From: Hymenobacter arizonensis
Lineage (GTDB): Bacteria; Bacteroidota; Bacteroidia; Cytophagales; Hymenobacteraceae
Reading direction: 5' to 3'
DNA length: 64,000 nt
Assembly (NCBI RefSeq): GCF_900115775.1
Contig: NZ_FOXS01000002.1
Coordinates: 434,001-498,000 of the forward strand
This document shows positions 51,528 to 60,315 of the stretch, piece by piece (within the stretch, counting starts at the first letter, position 1; each line of letters begins with the position of its first letter). The notes beneath the pieces were generated by a model. It was not told where the DNA came from. It saw nothing but the letters and a program-made list of their open reading frames with translations, and did no database searches. The position numbers were made by a program, and so were the translations under genes.

Positions 51528-51983
51528 ATGACCAAACGTTTTCTAGGATTCGTCCTGCTCCTTAGCCTAGTAATGGCTGCCTTCTCGGCCCAGGCCGCTG
51601 CCAACCCCGACGATGTGCTCGGGGTATGGAAAAACGGTGAGGGCACCGGCATGATTCAGATATTCAAGAAGGGCGACAAGTACTTTGGCCGCCTGGTGTG
51701 GCTGAAAGTGCCCAACAACCCCGATGGCACCCCCCGTACCGACGTGAACAACCCCGACGAGAGCAAGCGCAAGGTTTCTCTTAAAGGCCTGGAGAACATG
51801 CGGGACTTCAAATTTGCCGGCGACAACAAATGGGACAACGGCAAAATCTACGACCCCAAAAACGGCAACGACTACAGCTGCGAAATGACTTTGGTTGACC
51901 CCAACACGCTGGAAGTGCGTGGCTACATCGGCGTCTCGCTCTTCGGGCGAACCGACGTATGGAAGCGCCAAGTGAAAAAGTAG
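51528..51983 (+). CDS. DUF2147 secreted protein
   Basis: A protein of 151 residues from ATG 51528, which follows the promoter. Signal peptide 1-22 (FSAQAA). The body matches DUF2147: DDVLGVWKNGEGTGMIQIFKKGDKYFGRLVWLK, a loop with NNPDGTPRTDVNNPD, DNKWDNGKIYDPKNGNDYSCEMTLVDPNTLEVRGYIGVSLFGRTDVWKR. The family has a lipocalin-like beta barrel and is found in the periplasm; the ligand is unknown. It is transcribed alone. Confidence 0.88.
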   Translation: MTKRFLGFVLLLSLVMAAFSAQAAANPDDVLGVWKNGEGTGMIQIFKKGDKYFGRLVWLKVPNNPDGTPRTDVNNPDESKRKVSLKGLENMRDFKFAGDNKWDNGKIYDPKNGNDYSCEMTLVDPNTLEVRGYIGVSLFGRTDVWKRQVKK

Positions 51984-52092
51984 CCTCTATGTGCCGCTAA
52001 GCAAGCTCCCGAGTTATTGCCCCCAACGGGTAGTGGCTCGGGACAATGCTTTTTAGCTGTATCTTCCCACCCCATACCATCCCACCTGCTGC

Positions 52093-53151
52093 ATGAAATA
52101 TAGCTACTACGCACTTGCTGCCTGCCTGCTGGCCCTGACGCCCGCAGCGGCGCAGGTCACCGACACCACCCGCACTTCGGCCCCGGCCGGCGACGACAAC
52201 TTCGACGAGTTTGGCGATGCCGGCACGGGCGGCGGCAACTACAACACCCAAAAGGTGCTCTACCTCACCCCCACCAAGCTGATTTCGGTAGGCTACGAGG
52301 CGCAGCTGCCCTTCGACCTGACCTCTGTCGGCCCATTGCCCAACAATACGACGTCGGCCGCAACCCGCGTCAATTCGGCCCGGGGGATGCGCCTGGCCTT
52401 CAACGCGCCGGTCATTTCGCGCAATGACTTCATCTTTAACGTAGGCCTCACCTACTGGAACACCGGCCTGGACCTGGCCAATACCGAATCGCCGTTTTTC
52501 AACCAGTTGAAAGACGGCCTGCGCACCACGGGCATCAACACCACCGTCTTCAACCCCTTCGACAACAAGCACTTCTTCATTCTGCAGTTCAACCTCGATG
52601 CCAACGGCAACTACCGGAACTTCAGCGATGTGAAGAGCGAGGCCTTCACTTTTAGTGGCACCGGCATTTACGGCTGGAAGCCCAACGACAACCTGCAGTG
52701 GGGCCTGGGTCTGAGCCGCACGTACCGGGCCGGACAGCTGCTCTACATTCCGGTGCTGCTCTACAACCGCACCTTCTCGCCGAAGTGGGGTTGCGAAGTC
52801 ATTTTCCCAGCCCGCGCCGAGATTCGCCGCAACTTCGGTACGAACGCACTGCTGAAATTTGGCTATGAGCTCGAAGGCAACACCTATTACCTGGGCAAGG
52901 TTGGCGCCGACGAGGTGTACCTGCGCCGCGGCGAGCTGAAGCCCCGCTTCACCTACGAGCGCCAGCTGTCGGGCTTTGTGTGGCTGTCGGCCCAGGCCGG
53001 CCTGCGCTACAACTACCGCAACGACGCTTTCCGCAACCAAAACGTGACCGGCGAGCGCTCCAGCACGCTGGGCTCGGAGCCCGAGCTGTTCAAGAACACG
53101 CTCACCAACCCGCTGTATTTCAACCTCAGCCTGAACTTGGTTAGCCCGTAA
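52093..53151 (+). CDS. DUF6268-like outer-membrane beta-barrel protein
   Basis: A protein of 352 residues with a signal peptide (1-20, TPAAAQ). A Thr/Asp-rich linker precedes a beta-barrel: YLTPTKLISVGYEAQLPFDL, MRLAFNAPVISRNDFIFNVGLTYWNTGL, KHFFILQFNLDANGNYRNF, FTFSGTGIYGWKPNDNLQWGLGLSRTYRAGQLLYIPVLLYNRTFSPKWGCEVIFPARAEIRRNF, ending LYFNLSLNLVSP. The domain looks like DUF6268-type porins of Bacteroidota. Function unknown. A strong terminator ends the gene at 53169-53206. Confidence 0.83.
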   Translation: MKYSYYALAACLLALTPAAAQVTDTTRTSAPAGDDNFDEFGDAGTGGGNYNTQKVLYLTPTKLISVGYEAQLPFDLTSVGPLPNNTTSAATRVNSARGMRLAFNAPVISRNDFIFNVGLTYWNTGLDLANTESPFFNQLKDGLRTTGINTTVFNPFDNKHFFILQFNLDANGNYRNFSDVKSEAFTFSGTGIYGWKPNDNLQWGLGLSRTYRAGQLLYIPVLLYNRTFSPKWGCEVIFPARAEIRRNFGTNALLKFGYELEGNTYYLGKVGADEVYLRRGELKPRFTYERQLSGFVWLSAQAGLRYNYRNDAFRNQNVTGERSSTLGSEPELFKNTLTNPLYFNLSLNLVSP

Positions 53152-53168
53152 GCTTATTGTTAGAGAAT

Positions 53169-53206
53169 AAAAAAGACCCCGCCGTTTCCACGGCGGGGTC
53201 TTTTTT
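53169..53206. terminator. Bidirectional rho-independent terminator
   Basis: AAAAAAGACCCCGCCG / CGGCGGGGTCTTTTTT, a stem of up to 16 bp closing on TTTCCA, just after the barrel gene. It also lies 68 bases past the end of the convergent vWA gene and could end it. Confidence 0.9.
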
Positions 53207-53273
53207 ATTTTGTGGTCTCGTCAGTCTAGGGATAATTGTGTTGCTCAATCAACACTATTTGGAAAGTGCCGCG

Positions 53274-55235
53274 CTACCGCTTTCCCACGGCTTTGCTGCC
53301 GCTGAGGCCTTCGGCCAGGCGCACTAGGCGCACCAGCTCGGCGCGGTAGCCGTCGGCGTCGGTGCCGCGGGCACCGTTGGCCAGCGCTTCGGTGCTGGCC
53401 CAGGTGGCGGTGCCGCGCTGCTCGCTTTGGCGCAGTAGCATCCCAAACTGCGCCACCGCAGCAGCAAAACGGAAGTCAGGCGAGGCGCTGGCGATAGCAG
53501 CCGGCGCGCCCGTGATGGACTGAGTGAGGAGCTTGCTGCTGAGCCCGTGGGGCTGCTTGTAGCGCAGCTTCACGGTCATCACCTCCGCGGTAGCAGGTTG
53601 CCCGGCCGTGGGGGCGGCGCTCGCGGCCTGGTACTTCAGCTTGTCGACCAAGGGCTGGGAACTGCCTACGGGCACAATTTCGTAGAGGGCCGTCACGGTG
53701 TGGCCGGCGCCGAGCTCGCCGGCGTCTTTGCGGTCGTTGTTGAAGTCCTCGGCTTCCAGCATTCGGTTTTCGTAGCCCACGAGGCGGTAGTTGGCCACGC
53801 GGGCGGGGTTGAACTCGATTTGCAGCTTCACGTCTTTGGCCACCGTGAAGAGCGTGCCGCCAAACTGCGCCACCAGCACCCGAGCGGCTTCGTCGAGGTT
53901 GTCGAGGTAGGCGTAGTTGCCGTTGCCTTTGTCGGCCAGGGCTTCCATACGGGAGTCGCGCAGGTTGCCGCGGCCGCAGCCGAGCACTGTGAGAAACACG
54001 CCGCTTTCACGCTGGTCCACAATGAGCTGCTCCATGGCCCGGTCGCTGCTTTCGCCCACGTTGAAGTCGCCATCGGTGGCGAGGATGACGCGGTTGTTGC
54101 CGTCTTTGTTGAAGTGCTGCTTGGCCGTGGCATAGGCCAGGCGCAGGCCCGCGCCGCCCGCGGTGGAACCGCCGGCCTGCAGGCGGTCGATGGCATCGAG
54201 GATGACCTCGGGCTGCGAGCCGGGCGTGGGCGGCAGCACCAGGCCCGCCGCGCCGGCGTACACCACCAGCGCCACCCGGTCTTGAGGCCGCAGCTGCTTC
54301 ACTAGCAGTTTCAGGCCGGCTTGCACGAGCGGCAGGCGGTCGGGGCCGTACATGGAGCCCGATACATCGACAAGGAAAACCAAGTTGGCGGGCGGCAGCT
54401 TAGCGGTCTCTATTTTTTTGGCCTGAACGCCAATGCGCACCAGCTGGTGGGCGGTGTTCCAGGGGCACACGGCCAGCTCGGTGCTGATGCGCACGGGGTC
54501 GGGCGATTCGGCGGGCGGCGCGGCGTACTCGTAGCGGAAGTAATTCAGCATTTCTTCTACCCGCACGGCGTCGCGTGGGGGCAGCTGGCCTTCGTTTAGG
54601 AAGCGGCGCACGTTGGTGTAGCTGGCATTGTCCACATCCAATGCAAACGTGCTGAGCGGCGCTTTCTTCACCTCGAAAAAGGCGTTTTCCTTGATAGTAG
54701 CGTAGGTATCGCCGGCGCCGGCTTCTTCGCGGGCTGGGTGAGACAGGCGGGGTGAGGCGTGGCTGCTGCGCCGGCTTTTGTCACTAATCATGACCCCGGC
54801 CACCTTGCCGGCCAGCACATTGCTCACGCTACCGGAAACGGAACTCACGCCTCGTATGGTGATACCCGTTACCACCACTTCGCTGAGCTGCCTGGCATCG
54901 GCTGTCAGCACCACGTCCAGCACGCGGGCCCGGCCCACGGCGTGCTCCCGGGTTACGTATCCGATGCTGGAAAAAACCAGCGTGGCCTGCGCCGCCAGCG
55001 GTACCGTCAGGGCATAAGCGCCCTTTGCATCGGTAGAGATGCCGTTGGTGGTGCCCTTCACCAGCACCGTGACGCCGGGCAGGGGTTGGCCGGTGGCTTT
55101 GTCTCGCACCGTGCCGCGCACCAGCTGGCTACGCAGGGTGTCCGGGGCCGCGGGGGCAGGTGGAGATGTTTGGGCCGACGCGCTTTGGGCCGAAACCAGC
55201 AGCGCGAGCAGCGCCGGAAGCAAGAGGTTTTTCAT
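53274..55235 (-). CDS. Secreted von Willebrand A-domain protein (YfbK-like) with regulatory domain
   Basis: A protein of 653 residues with a signal peptide (1-22, SASAQ). CarboxypepD_reg-like domain at about 40-115 (RDKATGQPLPGVTVLVKGTTNG), a short plug-like stretch (VVVTGITIRGVSSVSGSV), a vWF_A N-terminal segment (FALDVDNASYTNVRRFLNEGQLPPRDAVRVEEMLNYFRY), the vWA domain with a full MIDAS (LVFLVDVSGSM, the Thr region, LATDGDFNVG), and a DUF3520-type C-terminus (DKLKYQ to the end). YfbK-like proteins are found in the periplasm or at the surface; the ligand is unknown. It is divergent from an ECF sigma gene 104 bases away, which may control it (inference). Confidence 0.87.
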   Translation of the reverse strand: MKNLLLPALLALLVSAQSASAQTSPPAPAAPDTLRSQLVRGTVRDKATGQPLPGVTVLVKGTTNGISTDAKGAYALTVPLAAQATLVFSSIGYVTREHAVGRARVLDVVLTADARQLSEVVVTGITIRGVSSVSGSVSNVLAGKVAGVMISDKSRRSSHASPRLSHPAREEAGAGDTYATIKENAFFEVKKAPLSTFALDVDNASYTNVRRFLNEGQLPPRDAVRVEEMLNYFRYEYAAPPAESPDPVRISTELAVCPWNTAHQLVRIGVQAKKIETAKLPPANLVFLVDVSGSMYGPDRLPLVQAGLKLLVKQLRPQDRVALVVYAGAAGLVLPPTPGSQPEVILDAIDRLQAGGSTAGGAGLRLAYATAKQHFNKDGNNRVILATDGDFNVGESSDRAMEQLIVDQRESGVFLTVLGCGRGNLRDSRMEALADKGNGNYAYLDNLDEAARVLVAQFGGTLFTVAKDVKLQIEFNPARVANYRLVGYENRMLEAEDFNNDRKDAGELGAGHTVTALYEIVPVGSSQPLVDKLKYQAASAAPTAGQPATAEVMTVKLRYKQPHGLSSKLLTQSITGAPAAIASASPDFRFAAAVAQFGMLLRQSEQRGTATWASTEALANGARGTDADGYRAELVRLVRLAEGLSGSKAVGKR

Positions 55236-55339
55236 GGCAGCAGGGTTTGGGAATGAACTATGGCTAGCTGATGCGACCCACCCGCCGATTGCACACCGCC
55301 GAGCGAAAAAATTAGCGGCAGCGCTATCTTCCCTCCCCC

Positions 55340-56029
55340 ATGTTCTTCCGCCGCTCTTCGCCCGCTGCTGCCGCGCCGCTCTCCGACCAGGAGTTGCTGG
55401 CCCGCTACCGCCTGCACGGCGAGGTGGCGGACCTGGGCCTGCTCTACGACCGGTACCTGCCCGAAGCGTTTGCCGTGTGCCGCCGCTACCTGGCCCCGCC
55501 CGACGAAGACGCCCAGGACGCCGTGATGCAGCTGTTTGAGCACTTGGTGAAGGCTCTGCGCACTCACGCGCCCGACAACTTCCCCGCCTGGCTGCACACC
55601 ACCGCCCGCAACCACTGCCTGATGCAGCTGCGCGCCCGCAAACGCGCCGGCCCCAGCGCCGGACCGCTCATTCTCACCTTTCCCGACGCCGTTGATGTGG
55701 AAACCGCCGGCGCCCGGCATCTGGTTGACGAAGGTGCGGCCATGCAGGACGCCGAAGATGCCGAAGCCCGCCTCCAACACATGGAAGCGGCCCTGGCGCA
55801 GCTTCCGGCGGCCCAGCGCCGCTGCCTGGAATTGTTTTACCTCGAAAAGAAATGCTACCGCGACATCGCCACCGAAACCGGCCTGGAGCTGAACCTGGTG
55901 CGTAGCCACTTGCAAAACGGCAAGCGCATGCTGCGCCGCCAGCTCGACCCACCACCACCGGCCAAGGCCACCATTTCGAACGCCCCCTCCCCCGCGCCCA
56001 TTAACAACCCGCTTCATGTTGCCCGCTGA
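55340..56029 (+). CDS. ECF-type RNA polymerase sigma factor
   Basis: A protein of 229 residues. Region 2: LLYDRYLPEAFAVCRRYLAPPDEDAQDAVMQLFEHLVKAL and WLHTTARNHCLMQLR; region 4: ALAQLPAAQRRCLELFYLEKKCYRDIATETGLELNLVRSHLQNGKRML. The C-terminal tail is Pro/Ala-rich. The end overlaps the next gene by 14 bases, so the two are translated together. That next gene encodes a protein with an anti-sigma zinc finger fused to a TonB domain. Region 4 is closest to sigma factors of the Bacteroidota ECF group that work with membrane-bound anti-sigmas. Confidence 0.9.
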   Translation: MFFRRSSPAAAAPLSDQELLARYRLHGEVADLGLLYDRYLPEAFAVCRRYLAPPDEDAQDAVMQLFEHLVKALRTHAPDNFPAWLHTTARNHCLMQLRARKRAGPSAGPLILTFPDAVDVETAGARHLVDEGAAMQDAEDAEARLQHMEAALAQLPAAQRRCLELFYLEKKCYRDIATETGLELNLVRSHLQNGKRMLRRQLDPPPPAKATISNAPSPAPINNPLHVAR

Positions 56030-57164
56030 CTCGCCTTTTGCTCCGCTGCCCGCCCCTGGCCCTCACCCGGCCACGGAGGAGCTGCGCGCCTACGCGGCCG
56101 GCACGCTGGCTCCCTCTGAGCAGCACCGCATTGAAGCACACACCCTCGACTGCGAGCGGTGCGCCGATTTGGTGGACGGCTTCTCCATGAGCGACGCCGC
56201 CACCACCGACCAGGCCGTGACTGCTTTGCGCACCCGTCTGCACGGGCGCATTGGCATCCCCGCGCCCGGGCCCGCTGGCACCCGCTGGGCTTGGCCGCGG
56301 CTGGCGGCTGCGGCGGCCTTGCTGGGAGCGGTAGCCACCGGCGTCTGGACTTGGGAGCAGCGCCCCCCTACTGGCCCCACCGCCCGCATCGAGACTGCGC
56401 AGCCAATGGTGGCGAAAGAGCCCGCTCCCGTTGCCGAAACAGCACCCACGGCACACCCGCCAGAAGTTGCTGCCGCCAGCACTCCTGAGAAACAGCAAGC
56501 GGCAGACTACGCGGTGGCAACACCAACCAAACGGACTCGCTTAGCTACCCCACGAGCAGCCCAGCGAAGCAGGCCTGCCCGCAAGGCGCCCTCCGAGCGC
56601 ATTGCCGCGCCCATAGCAAGTGACCTGGCCGATTTGGCTACTACCCAGCAAGCAGTAACTGTGTTGGAAGAAGCTCCGGCCCCTCCCGCCGTGGCTAACA
56701 CCGCAATAGAAGACTCCAAAGGCACCTTAGCCGCGAAGTCTGTAGCTGCCGATACCATTTTTGCGCGCCCGAAAGCCGTAGCCGGCCGCGTGGCCATGAC
56801 CCAAGCCCGGGCGCTGGCTGCCACAGACAAAGCCACGGGCTGGGCCACGGCTGCGCCCATGCCTGTCTCACCCAGCATAAAGCCTGCGCCAGTGGGTGGC
56901 TCGCCGGCACTGCGCGATTATATCCGCCGCGAGGCCTCGACTTTTGAGCCGGAAAGTGGTGCCCGACGCCTCCAAGGCACGGTCCGCGTCAGTTTCGTGG
57001 TAGAAGCCGATGGGAAGCTCAGCAACCTGAAAGTGACCCGCGGCCTGCGCGACGACTACGATGCCGAGGCCCTGCGCATAGTGTGCGAGGGGCCAACCTG
57101 GCAGCCGGGCGTCTCGGGCGGACGGCGCTCCCCGCTGCCGACCGAAGTAAACGTGCCGTTTTAA
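56016..57164 (+). CDS. Zinc-finger anti-sigma domain fused to a TonB C-terminal domain
   Basis: A protein of 382 residues. N-terminal zf-HC2-like anti-sigma domain: EELRAYAAGTLAPSEQHRIEAHTLDCERCADLVDGF with H42, C46 and C49. A membrane helix (about 94-112, LAAAAALLGAVATGVWTW) is followed by an Ala/Pro/Thr-rich periplasmic linker of about 180 residues, then a TonB_C domain (about 298-382: LRDYIRREASTFEPESGARRLQGTVRVSFVVEADGKLSNLKVTRGL, VCEGPTWQPGVSGGRRSPLPTEVNVPF). It overlaps the sigma gene by 14 bases. So one chain may hold the sigma inside the cell and sense or touch an outer-membrane receptor outside (inference). A terminator follows at 57192. Confidence 0.85.
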   Translation: MLPADSPFAPLPAPGPHPATEELRAYAAGTLAPSEQHRIEAHTLDCERCADLVDGFSMSDAATTDQAVTALRTRLHGRIGIPAPGPAGTRWAWPRLAAAAALLGAVATGVWTWEQRPPTGPTARIETAQPMVAKEPAPVAETAPTAHPPEVAAASTPEKQQAADYAVATPTKRTRLATPRAAQRSRPARKAPSERIAAPIASDLADLATTQQAVTVLEEAPAPPAVANTAIEDSKGTLAAKSVAADTIFARPKAVAGRVAMTQARALAATDKATGWATAAPMPVSPSIKPAPVGGSPALRDYIRREASTFEPESGARRLQGTVRVSFVVEADGKLSNLKVTRGLRDDYDAEALRIVCEGPTWQPGVSGGRRSPLPTEVNVPF

Positions 57165-57191
57165 CTCGGCGACTGCGCTTGTACTTGCCAT

Positions 57192-57226
57192 GCCACCCAA
57201 TGCCTTCGGCTTGGGTGGCTTTTTTT
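57192..57226 (+). terminator. Rho-independent terminator of the sigma/anti-sigma operon
   Basis: GCCACCCAA / TTGGGTGGC with an inner GCC-TTCG-GC-like loop, then TTTTTTT. 28 bases after the stop. Confidence 0.88.
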
Positions 57227-57602
57227 GGTCCTATGCCTTCAGTTTGGATTGGTAATTTGAACATCTTTATTTCAGCTTGAGCGCAATATTTTCATCATGT
57301 GCTAGCAGCTCAAATTACGGAAATCGAACGATTTCAAATTGTATTAAAACAATTAATGATACTAACCTTCGGCAAAATCAACGTCATAATTAAAGGCGGG
57401 GAATTATTCTAATAGCATGCTAGTTGGGCGTCCACTGTTGCAACCTAGGCTTTAAAAGGCAGCTTTTTGTCACTCCTGTAGAATTTTGAAACTCACTTAA
57501 CTGGCGTGCTGAGCATAATTTTTCGAGGATTCGATTTCATACTTTCAAGCCTAGGTTTTCAATGTTTTGTGTTTCTTTATCTTGTTCCACATAGTTCACA
57601 TA
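57227..57602. other. AT-rich intergenic region upstream of the protease gene
   Basis: 376 bases without a supported gene, more AT-rich than average. TATCTTGT at 57579-57586 is a possible degenerate -7 element, about 17 bases before ATG 57603. No hairpin or repeat is seen. Confidence 0.4.
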
Positions 57603-58868
57603 ATGCAAAAACACTTCCCGAACATCCGCCTCGCTTCATGGCTTCTCAGTGGCTCGCTACTGGCCAGCACTTCCGTTTTTATGGGTTGCTCCAACGACAC
57701 AGTCGCGCCGACCAGCTCAGTAGATACAGCCGCTGCCACCGCCGATGCCCGCCCCGATGACGTCATTCCCGGCCAATACATTGTAGTGCTGAAGGATGGC
57801 GCCGTGGCTACCTCGCCCACCGACAACTATGAGGACAAGGTGCGGAAGGTGAGAGCATCAGCCCAGGGCCTGCTACGCGGCCGTGGCCTGCGTGCCGAAG
57901 CGGTAGGTGTTGCCTACGGCCACGTGCTGAAGGGTTTTGCCGCCAAGCTAACGCCTCAGGAAGCCGCCGAGCTGGCAAAAGACGAGCAAGTGAGCTACGT
58001 AGAAGCCGACCGCATGATATCGCTGGGCAAGCCCGTGAAAGGCCCGAAGGAGCCAGCTCCTGAGCCGACTCCCACGCCCACTCCTACCCCTTCCCCCACG
58101 CCCAGCACCCAAACCGTGCCTTATGGCATCACCCGGGTAGGCTACGGCGATGGCACCGGCAAAACCGCCTGGGTTATCGACTCGGGCATCGACCTGAACC
58201 ACCCCGACCTGAACGTGGACGTGACCCGCAGCCGCTCTTTCCTGAGCTCTAGCACCTCGGCTGAGGACGGCAACGGCCACGGCACGCACGTGGCTGGCAC
58301 CATTGCCGCCATAAACAACACCTACGGCGTGGTGGGCGTGGCCGCCAACGCAACCGTGGTGGCGGTGCGCGTGCTCGACGCCGCCGGCAGCGGCTCTACC
58401 TCCGGCGTGATTGCCGGGGTCGACTACGTGGGCGCCAACGGCCGCGTCGGCGACGTGGCCAACATGAGCCTGGGCGGCGGTGCCTCGCAGGCCCTCGACG
58501 ATGCCGTGCTCAATGCGTCGAACAAAGGCATTCTGTTTGCCCTGGCCGCCGGCAACAACAGCGGCAATGCCGCGCTCAACTCTCCGGCTCGGGTAAATGG
58601 CGCCAACATTTTCACCATCTCGGCCATGGACATTAACGACAGCTGGGCTTCGTTCTCGAACTTCGGCAACCCGCCTATCGACTACTGCATGCCCGGCGTG
58701 AGCATTAGGTCAACCTGGATTGGCGATGGCTACAACACCATCAGCGGTACTTCCATGGCCACGCCGCACATGGCCGGCGCACTCTTGCTGCGCGGCAAAT
58801 CGTTTACCCTCAGCGGCAGCGTGAAGAACGACCCCGACGGCGTAGTCGACCGGATTGCGCATCTGTAA
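57603..58868 (+). CDS. Subtilisin-like S8 serine protease, probable lipoprotein
   Basis: A protein of 421 residues from ATG 57603 (the frame opens at a TTG at 57567). Lipobox-like FMGC (C29); an I9 inhibitor pro-domain at about 55-140 (GQYIVVLKDG; VAYGHVLKGFAAKLTPQEAAELAKDEQVSYVEAD); a Pro/Thr linker (150-170); and the S8 domain with D193 (VIDSGIDLNHPD), H226 (GNGHGTHVAG) and S384 (SGTSMATPHMAG), plus the oxyanion Asn in LAAGNNSG. All three catalytic residues are present. It probably matures by removing the pro-domain. A terminator follows; it starts a block of four peptidase genes. Confidence 0.92.
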   Translation: MQKHFPNIRLASWLLSGSLLASTSVFMGCSNDTVAPTSSVDTAAATADARPDDVIPGQYIVVLKDGAVATSPTDNYEDKVRKVRASAQGLLRGRGLRAEAVGVAYGHVLKGFAAKLTPQEAAELAKDEQVSYVEADRMISLGKPVKGPKEPAPEPTPTPTPTPSPTPSTQTVPYGITRVGYGDGTGKTAWVIDSGIDLNHPDLNVDVTRSRSFLSSSTSAEDGNGHGTHVAGTIAAINNTYGVVGVAANATVVAVRVLDAAGSGSTSGVIAGVDYVGANGRVGDVANMSLGGGASQALDDAVLNASNKGILFALAAGNNSGNAALNSPARVNGANIFTISAMDINDSWASFSNFGNPPIDYCMPGVSIRSTWIGDGYNTISGTSMATPHMAGALLLRGKSFTLSGSVKNDPDGVVDRIAHL

Positions 58869-58887
58869 GCGCTTTTGACTTAGAACC

Positions 58888-58919
58888 AAAAAGGCAGCCC
58901 AAGTGGGCTGCCTTTTTTT
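58888..58919 (+). terminator. Rho-independent terminator of the S8 protease gene
   Basis: AAAAAGGCAGCCC / GGGCTGCCTTTTT with a 4-base loop (AAGT), followed by T and G. 19 bases after the stop. Confidence 0.9.
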
Positions 58920-58935
58920 GTTGAGTTAATGGAAC

Positions 58936-59149
58936 GTCATGCTGAGCGGAGCCGAACCGAAGGTCGCCGTAGGCAAGCCTCTCTACCCCAAACCTGTCAT
59001 GCTGAGCTTGCGAAGCATCTTCTCACGCCTCAACGATTCGTTCAGCTGCGATAAGATGCTTCGCAAGCTCAGCATGACAGACGTCTAGCAACGAAGCGAG
59101 CTAGATGCTTGCCTGCGGCGACCTGCGGTTCGGCTACGCTCAGCATGAC
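58936..59149. repeat. Nested palindromic repeats of the GTCATGCTGAGC family
   Basis: Outer arms: 58936-58978 (GTCATGCTGAGCGGAGCCGA and on to GGCAAGC) pair with 59107-59149. Inner arms: 58994-59022 (CTGTCATGCTGAGCTTGCGA and on to CATCTT) pair with 59053-59080. The loop contains CAACGATTCGTTCAG. So one copy sits inside another copy. Fills the intergenic space between the S8 and proline-iminopeptidase-like genes. Confidence 0.88.
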
Positions 59150-59197
59150 CGGTCAGGGTTGCGTCTGGGCTTCCGGCTTTGCGGCAAAAGCTTAGGG

Positions 59198-60280
59198 TTA
59201 CAGCGTAGTGCCGGCCTTAAACGAACCGTCATCTACCGATTTCAGGAATTTTATCAGGCCGGCGAAATAGGTTTGCTGGTCGTCGTAGAAGCTCATGTGG
59301 CTGCCGTTGGGGCAGATGAGGGCGTTGCCGTTTTTCACCTTTTGGGCCACCATGCGCATGTGCTCGGGGTCCATGGTGTCATACTGGCCGCCGATGGACA
59401 GGACCGGCACCGTAAGCTTGGGCAGGTCGGGGACGCGGTTCCAGTTGGCCAGCTTGCCGGCGATGCCGAATTCGCTGGGGCCCTGCATGGTGACGTAGAG
59501 TGACTGGTTGGTTTTGGCCATTGCGCGGTTCACGGGTTCGGGCCACTTGTCTATGGGCAGGCGCAGAACGTGCTCGGTGTAAAAATTGGGCACGAGCAGC
59601 TCCATGTAGCGGGGGTTGGCAAAGTCTTTCCGGGCCTCAATCTTCTGGATTTCGGCCAGCACCTCGGGCTTCATTTGTTTGGCTAGCACTTCCTTGGCGT
59701 AGCGGTCGTAGTCGGGGCAACTCATCATCATGTTGGAAATGATGAGGCCCTTGAGGTTTTGCTGGTACTTGAAGGCGTACTCGGCCGCCAGGATGCCGCC
59801 CCAGGAATGGCCGAGCAGAAAGAAGTTAGTCTTGTCGAGGTTGAGGGCTTGGCGCACTTGCTCTACTTCCTCCACGTAGCGCGGTAGGCTCCACATGGAG
59901 GTGTCCTTGGGGTCGTCGGAGCGGCCGCAGCCGAGTTGGTCGTAGTAGATAAACTCGATGCCTTCCTTAGGTAAGAAGTTTTCCATGCACTCGAAATACT
60001 CGTGCGTGGCGCCCGGACCGCCGTTGAGCAGCAGCACTTTCACCTTGGGGTTGTTGCCGAAGCGCTTGGTCCAGATGTTGAACTTGCCTTTGGGTGTGGT
60101 GATGGGAATAACCTGCACGCCGCCGTCCTGCACCCCAGTTTCGGTGGTGGCAAAGTAGCTGGCGGGAACCGCTGAAGTAGCGGTGGCACCTGCGGTATCA
60201 GCCGTGTTATCGGACTTGTTACAGGCGGTGAGCGACATAGCAAGCAACGTAGTAGACAGAAATAAGGAGAGATTTTTCAT
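59198..60280 (-). CDS. Proline-iminopeptidase-like alpha/beta hydrolase, lipoprotein
   Basis: A protein of 360 residues. Lipobox LTAC (C20), Thr/Ala linker, then an alpha/beta-hydrolase fold: oxyanion NGGPG (86-90), YYDQLGCGRSD (113-122), nucleophile GHSWGG (S159), acid D301 (GGQYDTMDPEH) and H328 (GSHMSFYDD). These match the S33 proline iminopeptidase family, which removes N-terminal proline; the cap domain lies between 185 and 290. As a lipoprotein it should act in the envelope on peptides made by the other local peptidases (inference). Transcribed toward the S8 gene; palindromes lie on both sides. Confidence 0.9.
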   Translation of the reverse strand: MKNLSLFLSTTLLAMSLTACNKSDNTADTAGATATSAVPASYFATTETGVQDGGVQVIPITTPKGKFNIWTKRFGNNPKVKVLLLNGGPGATHEYFECMENFLPKEGIEFIYYDQLGCGRSDDPKDTSMWSLPRYVEEVEQVRQALNLDKTNFFLLGHSWGGILAAEYAFKYQQNLKGLIISNMMMSCPDYDRYAKEVLAKQMKPEVLAEIQKIEARKDFANPRYMELLVPNFYTEHVLRLPIDKWPEPVNRAMAKTNQSLYVTMQGPSEFGIAGKLANWNRVPDLPKLTVPVLSIGGQYDTMDPEHMRMVAQKVKNGNALICPNGSHMSFYDDQQTYFAGLIKFLKSVDDGSFKAGTTL

Positions 60281-60315
60281 TGACGTGCAGAATGATGATA
60301 TGAAGCCAAAAGGCC

